From Mesorhizobium hawassense (GTDB lineage Bacteria; Pseudomonadota; Alphaproteobacteria; Rhizobiales; Rhizobiaceae): a stretch of 64,000 nt of DNA. The notes under the pieces were generated by a model, which made no database searches, was not told the DNA's origin, and saw only the letters and a list, made by a program, of their open reading frames with translations. The stretch lies in assembly GCF_003289945.1 (NCBI RefSeq), contig NZ_QMBP01000023.1, forward strand, positions 18,833 to 82,832. Reading direction: 5' to 3'. Below, piece by piece: positions 17,048 to 29,116 of the stretch; positions within the stretch are counted from its first letter, which is position 1; every line of letters starts with the position of its first letter. The position numbers and the translations under genes are program-made.

Positions 17048-17989
17048 GTGAGGGGCAGGGCCATAACCATGATCGGTATCGCAGCCGTTTTCGGCGCGAT
17101 CTCGATCTTTGCGGCGGACTTCTGGGTCAAGAGCCAGGCAAAGGCCCAGCCCGAGGTCAAGGTCGTCACGGTCGAAGCTCCGCAGCAGCCCAAGGTCGAG
17201 TTCAAGACCATCGTGGTGGCTCAAGCGCCGCTGCGTTACGGCATGGAGCTCGGACGGCCGCAACTGGCCGAGATTCCGTGGCCGCAGGATTCTCTGCCGC
17301 AAGGCGCGTTTCCGACGATCGACAAGCTGCTTGCCGATGGCAGCCGGGTCGTGCTGTCGCCGATCGAGGTCAACGAGCCGGTGCTGCTGACCAAGCTGTC
17401 GGGGCCGAACGGTCGCGCCACCCTTTCCAACATGCTGTCGCCTGGAATGCGGGCCGTCACCATCCGCACCGACGAGATCGCCGGCGTCGGCGGCTTCATC
17501 ACGCCGGGAGACCGGGTCGACGTCGTGCTGACGCGCGACGCGGGAGACATCCAGGAGGTGTCCAAGAATGCCCAGGGCGCGGCCGGCTCGACGGTCACGT
17601 CCGAGATCGTCGTATCGGACGCCAAGGTGCTTTCGGTCGGACAGGGCGCCGACGAGCGCAAGACAGAGCCGCAGGTCGCCAATTCCGTGACCCTCGAGGT
17701 GACCAACGAGGGGGCGCAGAAAGTGGCGCTTGCCCGCACCGTCGGCACCTTGTCGCTGTCCTTGCGCTCCGCAGCCGATGCCTCCGCGAGCAAAAGCGGG
17801 CTGACGACCATCTCATCCTTCGGCGGGTCAGTCGCCGCGAACGCGCAGGCCAGCGCCGCCTCGCTCGTCAACGCGGTGACGAAGGAGTCTGACGGACCGA
17901 AATTCAAGACGGTGATCGTGACGCGCGGCGAGAAGGTCGAGGAATACAAGGTTCCTTCACGGGAAACGCCGCAGGAACTGCAGCAATAG
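17048..17989 (+). CDS. cpaB: CpaB, Flp/Tad pilus assembly protein
   Basis: A 313-residue protein with one N-terminal membrane segment (about residues 8-20) and a periplasmic SAF domain: FKTIVVAQAPLRYGMEL, then LSPGMRAVTIRTDEIAGVGGFITPGDRVDV, the RcpC/CpaB signature. In the Tad system it sits in the periplasm and helps stabilise the secretin channel. GTG 17048, with CAGGGG about nine bases upstream, keeps basic residues before the membrane helix; ATG 17069 is an alternative start. It heads an eight-gene cpa/tad run. Confidence 0.92.
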   Translation: MRGRAITMIGIAAVFGAISIFAADFWVKSQAKAQPEVKVVTVEAPQQPKVEFKTIVVAQAPLRYGMELGRPQLAEIPWPQDSLPQGAFPTIDKLLADGSRVVLSPIEVNEPVLLTKLSGPNGRATLSNMLSPGMRAVTIRTDEIAGVGGFITPGDRVDVVLTRDAGDIQEVSKNAQGAAGSTVTSEIVVSDAKVLSVGQGADERKTEPQVANSVTLEVTNEGAQKVALARTVGTLSLSLRSAADASASKSGLTTISSFGGSVAANAQASAASLVNAVTKESDGPKFKTVIVTRGEKVEEYKVPSRETPQELQQ

Positions 17990-18018
17990 CCGGTGGGGAC
18001 CGGCGGGGACAGGGCAAG

Positions 18019-19458
18019 ATGTTTGGGTTTGATGCATTTCGGACGACCGGAGGGTGGCGCCTTCTCGGCGCGATCGCGCTGGCGGTGGCAATGCTCGGCG
18101 TCACCGCGCCGGCGAGGGCCGACAACGACGTCGTCTACGTCTCGGCGAACAAGAACGCCTCGATAAAGGTCGCCAAGGGCAAGCCGAAGACGATCATGAC
18201 GAGCGCTCCCTTCTACCAGATCGTCATCGGCGATCCGGAGATCGCCAACGTCAATCCGCTGACCGACAAGTCCTTCTACGTGCTCGGCAACAATCTGGGC
18301 ACCACCGGCATCGCCCTGTTCGACCAGAACAAGCAGCTCGTCGGCACCATCGACATCGAGGTGACGCTGGACACCGACCAGTTGGCAAGCACCATCCGCG
18401 CCAGCGTGCCCGACGCCAAGATCAAGGTCGGTTCGGCAAACGGCCGCGTCGTGCTGTCGGGCGAGGCCGACGACGCGGTTGCCGCCGACAAGGCCAGCAA
18501 GATCGCGTCGCGCTTTTCCGGCAACGAGGAAGTCATCAATTCGGTCAACATCTCGTCGTCGCAGCAGGTGCAGCTCAACGTCCGCTTCGTCGAGATCAAC
18601 CGCCAGGCCGGCCAGGACCTCGGCGCCAAATACTCCGCCAATTTTGCCTATGGCATCGGCAACCGCAAAGTCGTGCTGAACCCGGACGGGGGGGACGTGA
18701 CGGGGGCCGGAACCGGCGAGATCATCGGCAGCCTGCTGTCGAACGGTGTTTCAATCGACATCGCCATCAAGGCGCTGGAGGAACGCGGCCTGGCGCGGCG
18801 GCTGGCGGAGCCGAACCTGATTGCGCGCTCGGGCCAGACGGCGAGCTTCCTCGCCGGAGGCGAGTTCCCGATCCCGGTGTCCGAAGACAATGGCAAGATC
18901 AGCGTCACCTACAAGAAGTACGGCGTCGGCCTGGATTTCACGCCCACGGTGCTGAAGGACGGGCTGGTCAGCCTCGACATCGCGCCCGAAGTGTCCTCGA
19001 TCGACCCGTCCGCGTCCATCCAGGTCAGCAGCGGCATTTCCATCCCGGCCTTCATTGTGCGCCGCGCCAGGACATCGATCGACCTCAAGAACGGCCAAAG
19101 CTTCATGATCGCTGGTCTTCTGCAGTCGCAGAACGACATCACGACGTCGCGGGTGCCGGGGATAGGCAAGCTGCCGGTGCTCGGCCCGCTGTTCTCCTCG
19201 AAATCCTATCAGCGGCGCGAGACCGATCTGGTGATCATCGTCACGCCCTACCTGGTCAAGCCGGTCGATCCGTCGAAGAGGATGGTGGAACCGACCGACG
19301 GCACACAGCCGCCGAGTCCGGCCGACTATTTCCTCAACAACACCGAGGAAGCGGACGCCTCGGCGCCGAAGCGTCCGGTGGCGCTGGCTGACGGCAGCGC
19401 CGCCCGCCCGGTGGCCGCCACCATATCCGGCCACTTCCTCGACCTGCCAAAGGACTAA
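18019..19458 (+). CDS. cpaC: CpaC/RcpA secretin, outer-membrane channel of the Tad pilus
   Basis: A 479-residue exported protein: signal peptide to about residue 35, an N-terminal pilus/secretin N0-like domain (about 40-115), a BON-like segment, then the secretin C-domain with FVEINRQAGQDLGAKY, ALEERGLARRLAEPNLIARS, the FLAGGEFPIPV glycine gate region and IVTPYLVKPVD. It would form the ring through which Flp pili leave the cell. A 60-residue tail rich in Pro and acidic residues follows the secretin domain. The gene lies 29 bases after cpaB and four before the small lipoprotein gene. Confidence 0.95.
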   Translation: MFGFDAFRTTGGWRLLGAIALAVAMLGVTAPARADNDVVYVSANKNASIKVAKGKPKTIMTSAPFYQIVIGDPEIANVNPLTDKSFYVLGNNLGTTGIALFDQNKQLVGTIDIEVTLDTDQLASTIRASVPDAKIKVGSANGRVVLSGEADDAVAADKASKIASRFSGNEEVINSVNISSSQQVQLNVRFVEINRQAGQDLGAKYSANFAYGIGNRKVVLNPDGGDVTGAGTGEIIGSLLSNGVSIDIAIKALEERGLARRLAEPNLIARSGQTASFLAGGEFPIPVSEDNGKISVTYKKYGVGLDFTPTVLKDGLVSLDIAPEVSSIDPSASIQVSSGISIPAFIVRRARTSIDLKNGQSFMIAGLLQSQNDITTSRVPGIGKLPVLGPLFSSKSYQRRETDLVIIVTPYLVKPVDPSKRMVEPTDGTQPPSPADYFLNNTEEADASAPKRPVALADGSAARPVAATISGHFLDLPKD

Positions 19459-19462
19459 GGCC

Positions 19463-19738
19463 ATGCGTACCTCCCTTTGCATCGCTCTGCTCCTGGCCGG
19501 TTTCGTCAGCGGCTGCACCAGTGACGACTATGTACGCACCGAAGGCGTGACGCTGGCGGCCGGCAACGCGCAGGCGTCCAACACCGCCATGCAGATGGTC
19601 GACCCGTGGAAGTACGGCGTCCAGAACACCCGGCTGCTGGTGCCGGCCCAGCGCCCTGGTCCGGAGAGCGCCGCCGTCGGTGCGAAGGCCGGCTCCGGGT
19701 CGGCATCGACGACATCGTCGTCGACGACGACGAATTGA
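19463..19738 (+). CDS. Small lipoprotein in the CpaD position of the tad locus
   Basis: A 91-residue predicted lipoprotein: signal LLLAGFVSGC with a lipobox Cys at residue 18, then a short mature part containing TSDDYVRTEGVTLAAGNA and QNTRLLVPAQRPG, ending in a Ser/Thr-rich low-complexity tail (about residues 76-91). It occupies the place where CpaD (about 200 residues) normally lies between cpaC and cpaE, but is far shorter and lacks the usual CpaD body. It may be a reduced CpaD or a distinct pilotin for the secretin. The lipoprotein assignment is seen; the role is inferred from position. Confidence 0.75.
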   Translation: MRTSLCIALLLAGFVSGCTSDDYVRTEGVTLAAGNAQASNTAMQMVDPWKYGVQNTRLLVPAQRPGPESAAVGAKAGSGSASTTSSSTTTN

Positions 19739-19751
19739 TGGGCTGACGACG

Positions 19752-20966
19752 ATGGCATCTGGCACCAAGACCAAGAAGATCCTGCTTGTTTCGACGGACA
19801 GGGCGTTCCTGCAGGACACGCGGACGGCTTTCGCCGCCTCCGAGATCATCGAGCTTCTGACGCTGGAAAAGAGTGTCAACGAGCTGCGCGGCGAGGTCCT
19901 CGAGGCGGATTTCGGCACCGTCATCGTCGACATGGATGCGGCGAAGCTCGAAGAGATCGAATCGCTGCAGCGCGTCATGCGACGGCTGGAAGGCAGCGTT
20001 CCGGTGGTCGTCGTCACCCAGGAATTCAACGCGGCGGCGGTGCGCATCCTGGTGCAGCTCAAGGTCGCCGATTTCCTGGTCAAGCCGATCACAACGGCCG
20101 ACCTCGTGCGTTCCGTCATCCGCGCGCTGCAAGGGCCGGGGCGGGAAGAGAACACCGAATCCCACATCTATACGTTCATGCCGGCCGCCGGTGGCGTCGG
20201 CACCACGACTCTCGCCTTGCAGACGGCCTTCCAGCTGCATCACTCGGTGACGCGTGGCGCCTCGACCTGCGTGGTCGACCTCAATTTCCAGCAGGGCGCC
20301 TGCGCCGAATATCTCGACCTCGAACCGCGCTTCGACATCACGGAAATCGAGAACCAGCCCGAGCGCCTCGACCGGCAGCTGCTCGACGTGATGTTGTCCA
20401 AGCATGCGAGCGGGCTTTGCGTGCTTGCCGCGCCGACGCGCCCTTCGGACATGCGCTCGTTCAAGACCGATGTCGTTGTGCGTATGCTCGACCTCGTGGC
20501 GGCCTATTTCGACAATGTCGTCATCGACATGCCGCGTACCTGGTTCCCTTGGACCGAGACGGTGCTGCTCGGTTCCAACAAACTCTACATCGTCGCCGAG
20601 ATGACGGTGCCCTGCCTGCGCCACACGCAGCGGCTCATCCAGGCCGTCTACGAGACCGCCGGCAAGGAAGTGAAGCCCAACGTCATCGTCAATCGCTTCG
20701 AGCAGAAGATGTTCGACAACGGCATCAAGCAGGCCGACGTCCAGGACATACTCGGCGAGCATTTCGTCGGCGGCATTTCCAACAACTACCGGCTGGTGCG
20801 CGAGGCCGTCGATCGCGGCGTGCCGCTGCACGCCATCGACCCCAACGCCAATGTCGTCAACGACCTGAAGAAGATCATCCTGCCGGAGGAGGCCGTCCAG
20901 ACGACGGTCAAGTCGAAATCGCTGTTCGGCCTGGGTAGGGGCTTACTGAAGAGGAAGGCAGGATGA
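19752..20966 (+). CDS. cpaE: CpaE/TadZ, pilus localisation ATPase
   Basis: A 404-residue cytoplasmic protein with an N-terminal receiver-like domain (about 8-125) and a C-terminal ParA/MinD-like ATPase. The deviant Walker A is PAAGGVGTTTLALQ (about residues 144-157), where the usual GKG/GK lysine is replaced by GT, as in many CpaE proteins. INVDLNF-type switch residues appear as CVVDLNFQQG, and FDNVVIDMPRTW corresponds to Walker B. The family positions the Tad machine at the pole. The stop overlaps the start of cpaF (ATGA). Confidence 0.93.
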   Translation: MASGTKTKKILLVSTDRAFLQDTRTAFAASEIIELLTLEKSVNELRGEVLEADFGTVIVDMDAAKLEEIESLQRVMRRLEGSVPVVVVTQEFNAAAVRILVQLKVADFLVKPITTADLVRSVIRALQGPGREENTESHIYTFMPAAGGVGTTTLALQTAFQLHHSVTRGASTCVVDLNFQQGACAEYLDLEPRFDITEIENQPERLDRQLLDVMLSKHASGLCVLAAPTRPSDMRSFKTDVVVRMLDLVAAYFDNVVIDMPRTWFPWTETVLLGSNKLYIVAEMTVPCLRHTQRLIQAVYETAGKEVKPNVIVNRFEQKMFDNGIKQADVQDILGEHFVGGISNNYRLVREAVDRGVPLHAIDPNANVVNDLKKIILPEEAVQTTVKSKSLFGLGRGLLKRKAG

Positions 20967-22384
20967 ACAGCCGCTTTTCCAACCTGCAGAGCCGCGACGT
21001 TCGTCCGCAACGGGCGCCGGAGCCCCCGCCCGTCGTCCATAATGCGGTGGTTATCCCGACGACCCGCAAGCCGGCGCCGCCAAAGCCTGAGGCCCAGCCT
21101 GCAAAAAGCGCCAACAAGGTGCTCGATGCGCGTGTGCGTATCCATCGCATGCTGCTCGAAGAGATCAACCTCGTGGCGCTCGAGCGGTTGCCCCGGGACG
21201 AAATGCGCCGGCAAGTTTATGAATTCGTCTCGGAAAAGACGCGCGAGGAGCGGATGGCGATCAATATCGCCGAGCTCGACTCGCTGGTCGACGACATCGT
21301 CGACGAGATGGTAGGCCTCGGACCGCTGGAGCCGCTGCTCAAGGATCCCGAGATCAACGATATCCTGATCAATGGCCACCAGAACTGCTTCGTCGAAAAG
21401 CGCGGCAAGCTGCAGCAGGTTCACATCCCATTCAAGGATGAGGCGCATCTGCTTCGAATCATTAATAAAATCGTCGCGGCGGTCGGCCGGCGCGTCGATG
21501 AATCGCAGCCGATGGTCGACGCTCGCATGCTCGATGGCTCGCGCTTCAACGCGGCGATCCGTCCGGTCGGCGTCGACGGGCCGCTGGTCTCGATCCGCAA
21601 ATTCTCCAAGAACAAGCTCGGCCTGCACAAGCTGGTCGAATTCGGCGCCATCACCCAGAACATGGCCGAGGTGCTGGCGGCGGCTGTGCATGCCCGCAAG
21701 ACCACGATCATCTCGGGCGGTACCGGCACCGGCAAGACGACGATGCTCAACGCATTGTCGGCCTTCATCCCGGAAGACGAGCGCCTGATCACCATCGAGG
21801 ATGCGGCCGAGCTGCAGTTGCAGCAGCCGCACGTCGCGCGCATGGAAACGCGTCCGGCCAATATCGAGGGCCACGGCGAACTGAAGCAGCGCGACCTGGT
21901 CAAGAACGCGCTGCGCATGCGTCCTGACCGCGTCATCCTCGGCGAGTGCCGCGGCGAGGAGGCTTTCGACATGCTGCAGGCGATGAACACCGGCCATGAA
22001 GGCTCGATGGCGACCATCCATGCCAACACGCCGCGCGACGCCATCTCGCGCCTGGAACAGATGCTCGGCATGACCGGCATGCCGATGACGGTGCAGTCGA
22101 TCCGCAGCCAGATTTCCAGCGCCATCGACATCATCGTCCAGCTGACGCGCCTCTCCGACGGCAAGCGCAAGGTGACCAGCGTCGCCGAGGTGACCGGCAT
22201 GGAAGGCGACGTGATCCAGATGCAGGAGATATTCCGCTTCGTGCGCACCGGCATGGAGGCGGACGGCAGGATCCTCGGCCACTTCGAGGCTACCGGCATC
22301 CGGCCGCGCTTTCTCGAGGATTTGCGCAATATGGGCATCGAATTCCCGGGCAAGTATTTCGAGCCCGGCCGGCCGCAGGACTAG
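20963..22384 (+). CDS. cpaF: CpaF/TadA, pilus assembly ATPase
   Basis: A 473-residue secretion ATPase of the TadA branch of type II/IV ATPases that powers pilus extension and retraction. A Pro-rich N-terminus (about 10-50) precedes the N-terminal domain. Walker A GGTGTGKTT is at residues 252-260, Walker B RPDRVILGECRGEEAFD follows near 312-328, then the His box STIHANTPRDA-like segment. Translation is coupled to cpaE by a 4-base overlap. Confidence 0.96.
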   Translation: MNSRFSNLQSRDVRPQRAPEPPPVVHNAVVIPTTRKPAPPKPEAQPAKSANKVLDARVRIHRMLLEEINLVALERLPRDEMRRQVYEFVSEKTREERMAINIAELDSLVDDIVDEMVGLGPLEPLLKDPEINDILINGHQNCFVEKRGKLQQVHIPFKDEAHLLRIINKIVAAVGRRVDESQPMVDARMLDGSRFNAAIRPVGVDGPLVSIRKFSKNKLGLHKLVEFGAITQNMAEVLAAAVHARKTTIISGGTGTGKTTMLNALSAFIPEDERLITIEDAAELQLQQPHVARMETRPANIEGHGELKQRDLVKNALRMRPDRVILGECRGEEAFDMLQAMNTGHEGSMATIHANTPRDAISRLEQMLGMTGMPMTVQSIRSQISSAIDIIVQLTRLSDGKRKVTSVAEVTGMEGDVIQMQEIFRFVRTGMEADGRILGHFEATGIRPRFLEDLRNMGIEFPGKYFEPGRPQD

Positions 22385-22388
22385 GCCG

Positions 22389-23354
22389 GTGTTCGAGGGA
22401 TTCAGCCCGGTCTATGTCGTCTACGCGGCGGCGGCGCTCACCGGCATCATGATCGCCGAGGGCTGCTACCTGCTCTATGCCGGGCGGAGCGACAAGCGCA
22501 CCGCAATCAACCGCCGCATGAAGCTGGCGGAGAACAAGATCAGCCAGGAACAGGTGCTGATCCAACTGCGCAAGGAGCGCGGGATCGACGGCACCAGCTC
22601 GATCTTTTCGCTCGACCGCTTCCGCGCCCTGCGCACGCAGTCCGGTATGACCACGCCGCTGCCGAAATTCCTGACGATCACCTCGGGCGTGGCCATGGCA
22701 TTGGCGCTCCTGGCGATCTGGAAGGGCTTGCCGCTGTTGTTCGGCCTTGGGCTGTTCGTCGTGTTGTTGCCGGTGCTGCCCGTGATGGTCATGCGCTTCT
22801 GGCGCAAGCGCCGGCACAAGCGGTTCGGGATGCAATTGCCCGAGGCGCTGGAACTGATCACGCGCGGCCTGAAGGCCGGCCATCCGGTGCCGGTGGCGAT
22901 TGCCATGGTGTCGCGCGAAATGGCCGATCCGATCGGGACCGAGTTCGGCGTCGTCGCCGACGAGGTGACCTATGGCTCCGACCTGGTCTCGGCGCTGAAC
23001 AATCTGTTCGACCGGGTGGGGCATGAGGACCTGCCGCTGTTCGTCACGGCGGTGTCGATCCAAAGCAGTTCGGGCGGCAATCTGCGCGAGATCCTCGACG
23101 GCCTGTCATCGACGATCCGCGATCGCGGCAAGCTGCGCCGCAAGGTGCGCGCCATCTCGACGGAAGGGCGCATGTCGGCCTACATCCTGACCGCGGTGCC
23201 GGTGCTTCTGTTCACCGCCATCATGGTGCTTATGCCGCAGTTCTACCAGGATGTCTGGGACGTGCCGAAGACCTGGTACATGCTGAGCGGCTCCATCATC
23301 TGGCTGCTGCTCGGCAACGCCATCATGTTCAAGATGTCGAACTTCAGGTTCTGA
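22389..23354 (+). CDS. tadB: TadB, type II secretion F-domain inner-membrane protein
   Basis: A 321-residue platform protein. One N-terminal helix, a pair of helices near residues 97-137 and two more at the C-terminus surround the T2SF domain with LPEALELITRGLKAGHPV and SSGGNLREILDGLS. It starts at GTG 22389, four bases after the cpaF stop. With TadC it forms the inner-membrane platform that couples CpaF to pilin assembly. Confidence 0.93.
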   Translation: MFEGFSPVYVVYAAAALTGIMIAEGCYLLYAGRSDKRTAINRRMKLAENKISQEQVLIQLRKERGIDGTSSIFSLDRFRALRTQSGMTTPLPKFLTITSGVAMALALLAIWKGLPLLFGLGLFVVLLPVLPVMVMRFWRKRRHKRFGMQLPEALELITRGLKAGHPVPVAIAMVSREMADPIGTEFGVVADEVTYGSDLVSALNNLFDRVGHEDLPLFVTAVSIQSSSGGNLREILDGLSSTIRDRGKLRRKVRAISTEGRMSAYILTAVPVLLFTAIMVLMPQFYQDVWDVPKTWYMLSGSIIWLLLGNAIMFKMSNFRF

Positions 23355-23355
23355 G

Positions 23356-24321
23356 ATGGAAGACGTCATCCGCTTCCTCGCCTCGCTTGCCCCGACCTCA
23401 CTGATGCCGGTTGCCGTGCTGCTGCTTGTGCTGGGCGGCGGCGCCGTCGCCTGGCCGCTGGTGCTCGCCAAGGGCGACCGCAGCGAGGTCAAGCGCCGGC
23501 TGAAGGTCGAGGTGATGCAGCCCGTCGAACAGGCCGAGGCCGCGCCCAAGAAAAACACCAATGCCGTGCGCGAGAAGGCGGTGAAACGGGCGCAGGAATT
23601 CTACGCCAAGAGCGACCCGGAAAATGTCGCGCGATTGCGCCTCAAGCTAATCCAGGCCGGCTACATGGAGCCGCGCGCGGTCGGCATGTTCTTCCTGATC
23701 CGTTTCGCCGCCCTGGTCGGCGCGGCGCTCGGCGCATTCCTGATCAACCATTGGGCGGCGAGTGCCGAGTCGACCATGACCAGCCGCTGGACCTTCATCA
23801 TCTTGTCGGGCGCTGGCGGCTATTTCCTGCCGGGCCTGGTGCTGACGCAGAAGGTGCGGGAAAAGATGCGGGAATACCGCAACGGCTTTCCCGACTTCAT
23901 GGACCTGATGATCGTCTGCTCCGATGCCGGCATGAGCATGGAGGCCGGCATCGAGCGCGTTTCCAAGGAGCTTTCCCGCACCTATCCCTCGCTCAGCCAG
24001 AACCTGATCCTGGTGTCGCTGGAGTTGCGGGCCGGCCGTAGCCTCGACGATGCGCTGAAAGCACTCGCCGACCGCCTCAGCCTCGATGAGGTGCGTTCCT
24101 TCGCGACGTTGCTGCAGCAGTCCAAGGAACTCGGCACCAGCTTGTCGGGCTCGCTGCGCGTCTTCTCCGACGAAATGCGGCACAAGCGCATGTCGCTGGC
24201 CGAGGAGAAAGCGCACGCCTTGCCGGCCAAAATGTCGGTTCCGGTGACGGTGTGCATCCTGCCAGTGGTGCTGATGATCGCCATTATCCCGATCATCGTG
24301 AAGCTGACCGCCCACCACTAA
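23356..24321 (+). CDS. tadC: TadC, type II secretion F-domain inner-membrane protein
   Basis: A 321-residue second platform protein, one base after the tadB stop. T2SF motifs are FPDFMDLMIVCSDAGMSMEA and LELRAGRSLDDALKALADR; membrane segments lie near residues 15-37, 108-130, 145-165 and 295-318. Equal length to TadB reflects the family's gene duplication. Confidence 0.93.
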   Translation: MEDVIRFLASLAPTSLMPVAVLLLVLGGGAVAWPLVLAKGDRSEVKRRLKVEVMQPVEQAEAAPKKNTNAVREKAVKRAQEFYAKSDPENVARLRLKLIQAGYMEPRAVGMFFLIRFAALVGAALGAFLINHWAASAESTMTSRWTFIILSGAGGYFLPGLVLTQKVREKMREYRNGFPDFMDLMIVCSDAGMSMEAGIERVSKELSRTYPSLSQNLILVSLELRAGRSLDDALKALADRLSLDEVRSFATLLQQSKELGTSLSGSLRVFSDEMRHKRMSLAEEKAHALPAKMSVPVTVCILPVVLMIAIIPIIVKLTAHH

Positions 24322-24459
24322 TCCAAGCGTCAGCGCTGGTTAACGCATCCTTGGTGGGCAACCAAAATTTAGCTGCATTTCGGCACCGAAGCTTAATCGC
24401 TCTTCTGTATGGTCTTTCCCTGAAGAACGACCCGGCAAATCGGGCGATGGGGCAGGGGC

Positions 24460-24933
24460 ATGCGTCAGAGACTTTCCAAGGCAGCGGCGGCATTCGCGGC
24501 CGTCTTGATGATTACCGGCTGCACGACGAACAACAACGTCGACACGACCAAGACCACGGCGATCCAGCCGGTGGCCAAGGATATCAGCGCCAACGATCTC
24601 GTCGAAGGCAAGGCGCAGTTTCGCGAAGCGAATTTCGGCCTCGCCGAACAGCATTTCCGCAAGGCGGTCGAGCTCAAATCCGACAATGCCGAAGCCTGGA
24701 TGGGACTTGCCGCATCCTATGACGAACTCGGCCGTTTCGATTTCGCCGATCGCGCCTATGCGCAGCTGTTGAAAGTCGCCGGGCGCAAGCCGCAGATCGT
24801 CAACAATATGGGTTACTCGCAGCTTCTGCGCGGCAACAAGAAAAAGGCGCGCGCGCTGCTGCTCGAGGCCAGGGCCGGCATGGCCGACCCGACGGTGGTG
24901 AACGCCAATCTGGCGCTGCTCGACAAGGGCTGA
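24460..24933 (+). CDS. TPR lipoprotein, TadD-like
   Basis: A 157-residue lipoprotein: signal AAVLMITGC with a lipobox Cys near residue 21, then tetratricopeptide repeats from about residue 47 (AQFREANFGLAEQHFRKAVE, AEAWMGLAASYDELGRFDFA). TadD of the Tad system is a TPR lipoprotein that assists secretin or pilus assembly, and this one ends the cpa/tad run. A 138-base gap separates it from tadC, so it may have its own promoter. Short for TadD, which often exceeds 200 residues. Confidence 0.85.
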   Translation: MRQRLSKAAAAFAAVLMITGCTTNNNVDTTKTTAIQPVAKDISANDLVEGKAQFREANFGLAEQHFRKAVELKSDNAEAWMGLAASYDELGRFDFADRAYAQLLKVAGRKPQIVNNMGYSQLLRGNKKKARALLLEARAGMADPTVVNANLALLDKG

Positions 24934-25106
24934 TCCTTCCGCAAGTTCGCGTATCCCGTGTGTCGTGATGGGATTTCGCCTCATATGTCGACGCTTTGTA
25001 AACCCTGTGATGACGTAGCGGTGGGACTTATCGGAAAACGGTTTGCGCTTGCCCGTGGCAACCTACAAGAGAGGCGACCAGACTCCTCCTAGAGGCAGTT
25101 CTTACG

Positions 25107-26279
25107 ATGTTGGATTTCAGCTCGCTCCTGCTCGCGGCGGCGCTGTCGGGCACTTGCCTCAGCATCACCATGTTCGCCATCTGGCTCACCACGCCCAGGG
25201 CGCGCTTCGTCCTCACCGTTGCCTGCGGCATCCTCGTGCTGGTTGCCCATGTCGTCGCGTTCTGGCGCTACACCAAGGATGCCGATCCCTGGCTTTGCCA
25301 GGCCGTGCTGGCGCTGCTAACCCTGGGTTTCCTGGTGATCTGCCTGTCGGCCATGCAGTATCTCGGTTTTCGCCACTATCGCCGCGCCATCGTGCCGACG
25401 CTGGCCGCGATGGCCGCCTGCGCGATGGTCACTCATCTCGGTTTCGACGGCATCGGCTTCCAGATCACTTACGCTTCCGTGACGGTGCTGCTCGCGGCGA
25501 TCGGAACGATGTTCTGGATGAAAGGCGATCACGATCGCCGCATCCTGCTGGTCGTTTCGTTCCTCAGCGGAGCCTGCGGCGTGTCCTTCGCGCTGTGCTG
25601 CCTTGTGCTGGTCGTCAAAGGGCAATGGGTGCTGGGCGCCGCGCCCGACAATTGGGCGGAGCGGCTGAACTCCGTCGTCGCGGTCGCCTGCATGACCGGC
25701 CTCGGCGCGCTGACGCTTTCGCTGCACCATCTGCAGGCGCAGATCGAGCTCAAGGCGGAGACGATGACCGATCCGCTGACCGGTCTGATGAACCGCAGGG
25801 CGCTCAACGAGCTCTACGGCGATCGCAGCTTCGGTCCGTTCACGGCGATCGTCATGTTCGATCTCGACCATTTCAAAACGACCAACGACGTCTTCGGCCA
25901 TCCCGTCGGCGACCAAGTCCTTTGCCGCTTCGCGGCGGTGATCAAGAAATACGGCAAGGCAGGCGTCGACGCCTTCCGGCTCGGCGGCGAAGAATTCGCG
26001 CTCGTCATGACGCGCATCACGCCCGAGAAAGCGCATGACCTGGCAAGCCGGCTCGGCGTCGCTTTCGGCACGGAGATCGTGCCGACCCATCGCGGCCCGC
26101 TGCGCAGCAGCGTCAGCGGCGGCATGGGGTTCGGCTCGGCCGCGGGCCGCCCTTTGAGCGAGGTGCTGGCACAGGCCGACGCTGCGCTTTATGCGGCCAA
26201 GCGTGCGGGGCGCAACCGCGTCATCGCTGAGGCCGAAGCGGGCCAGCCCGATACCGGGCCGGTCCTGAAGACTGCCTGA
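25107..26279 (+). CDS. Membrane-bound GGDEF diguanylate cyclase
   Basis: A 390-residue protein: about six membrane helices in residues 1-205, then a GGDEF domain starting at DPLTGLMNRRAL (near 222). The active-site signature is GGEEF at 293-297 and FDLDHFKTTND binds metal, so cyclic-di-GMP synthesis is likely. The inhibitory RxxD site that should precede GGEEF is absent: residues KAGVDAFRL occupy that stretch. It lies just after the pilus genes, so it may control surface attachment; this is inference. Confidence 0.92.
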   Translation: MLDFSSLLLAAALSGTCLSITMFAIWLTTPRARFVLTVACGILVLVAHVVAFWRYTKDADPWLCQAVLALLTLGFLVICLSAMQYLGFRHYRRAIVPTLAAMAACAMVTHLGFDGIGFQITYASVTVLLAAIGTMFWMKGDHDRRILLVVSFLSGACGVSFALCCLVLVVKGQWVLGAAPDNWAERLNSVVAVACMTGLGALTLSLHHLQAQIELKAETMTDPLTGLMNRRALNELYGDRSFGPFTAIVMFDLDHFKTTNDVFGHPVGDQVLCRFAAVIKKYGKAGVDAFRLGGEEFALVMTRITPEKAHDLASRLGVAFGTEIVPTHRGPLRSSVSGGMGFGSAAGRPLSEVLAQADAALYAAKRAGRNRVIAEAEAGQPDTGPVLKTA

Positions 26280-26292
26280 AACGCCGGCGCGG

Positions 26293-29100
<2,808 letters not shown>

Positions 29101-29116
29101 TTCCAAAATCCTGATA

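Noticed and set aside
24322..24459. A CtrA-like TTAA motif before the TPR lipoprotein gene.
   Set aside because: Only one TTAA half-site is present; the second half does not match.
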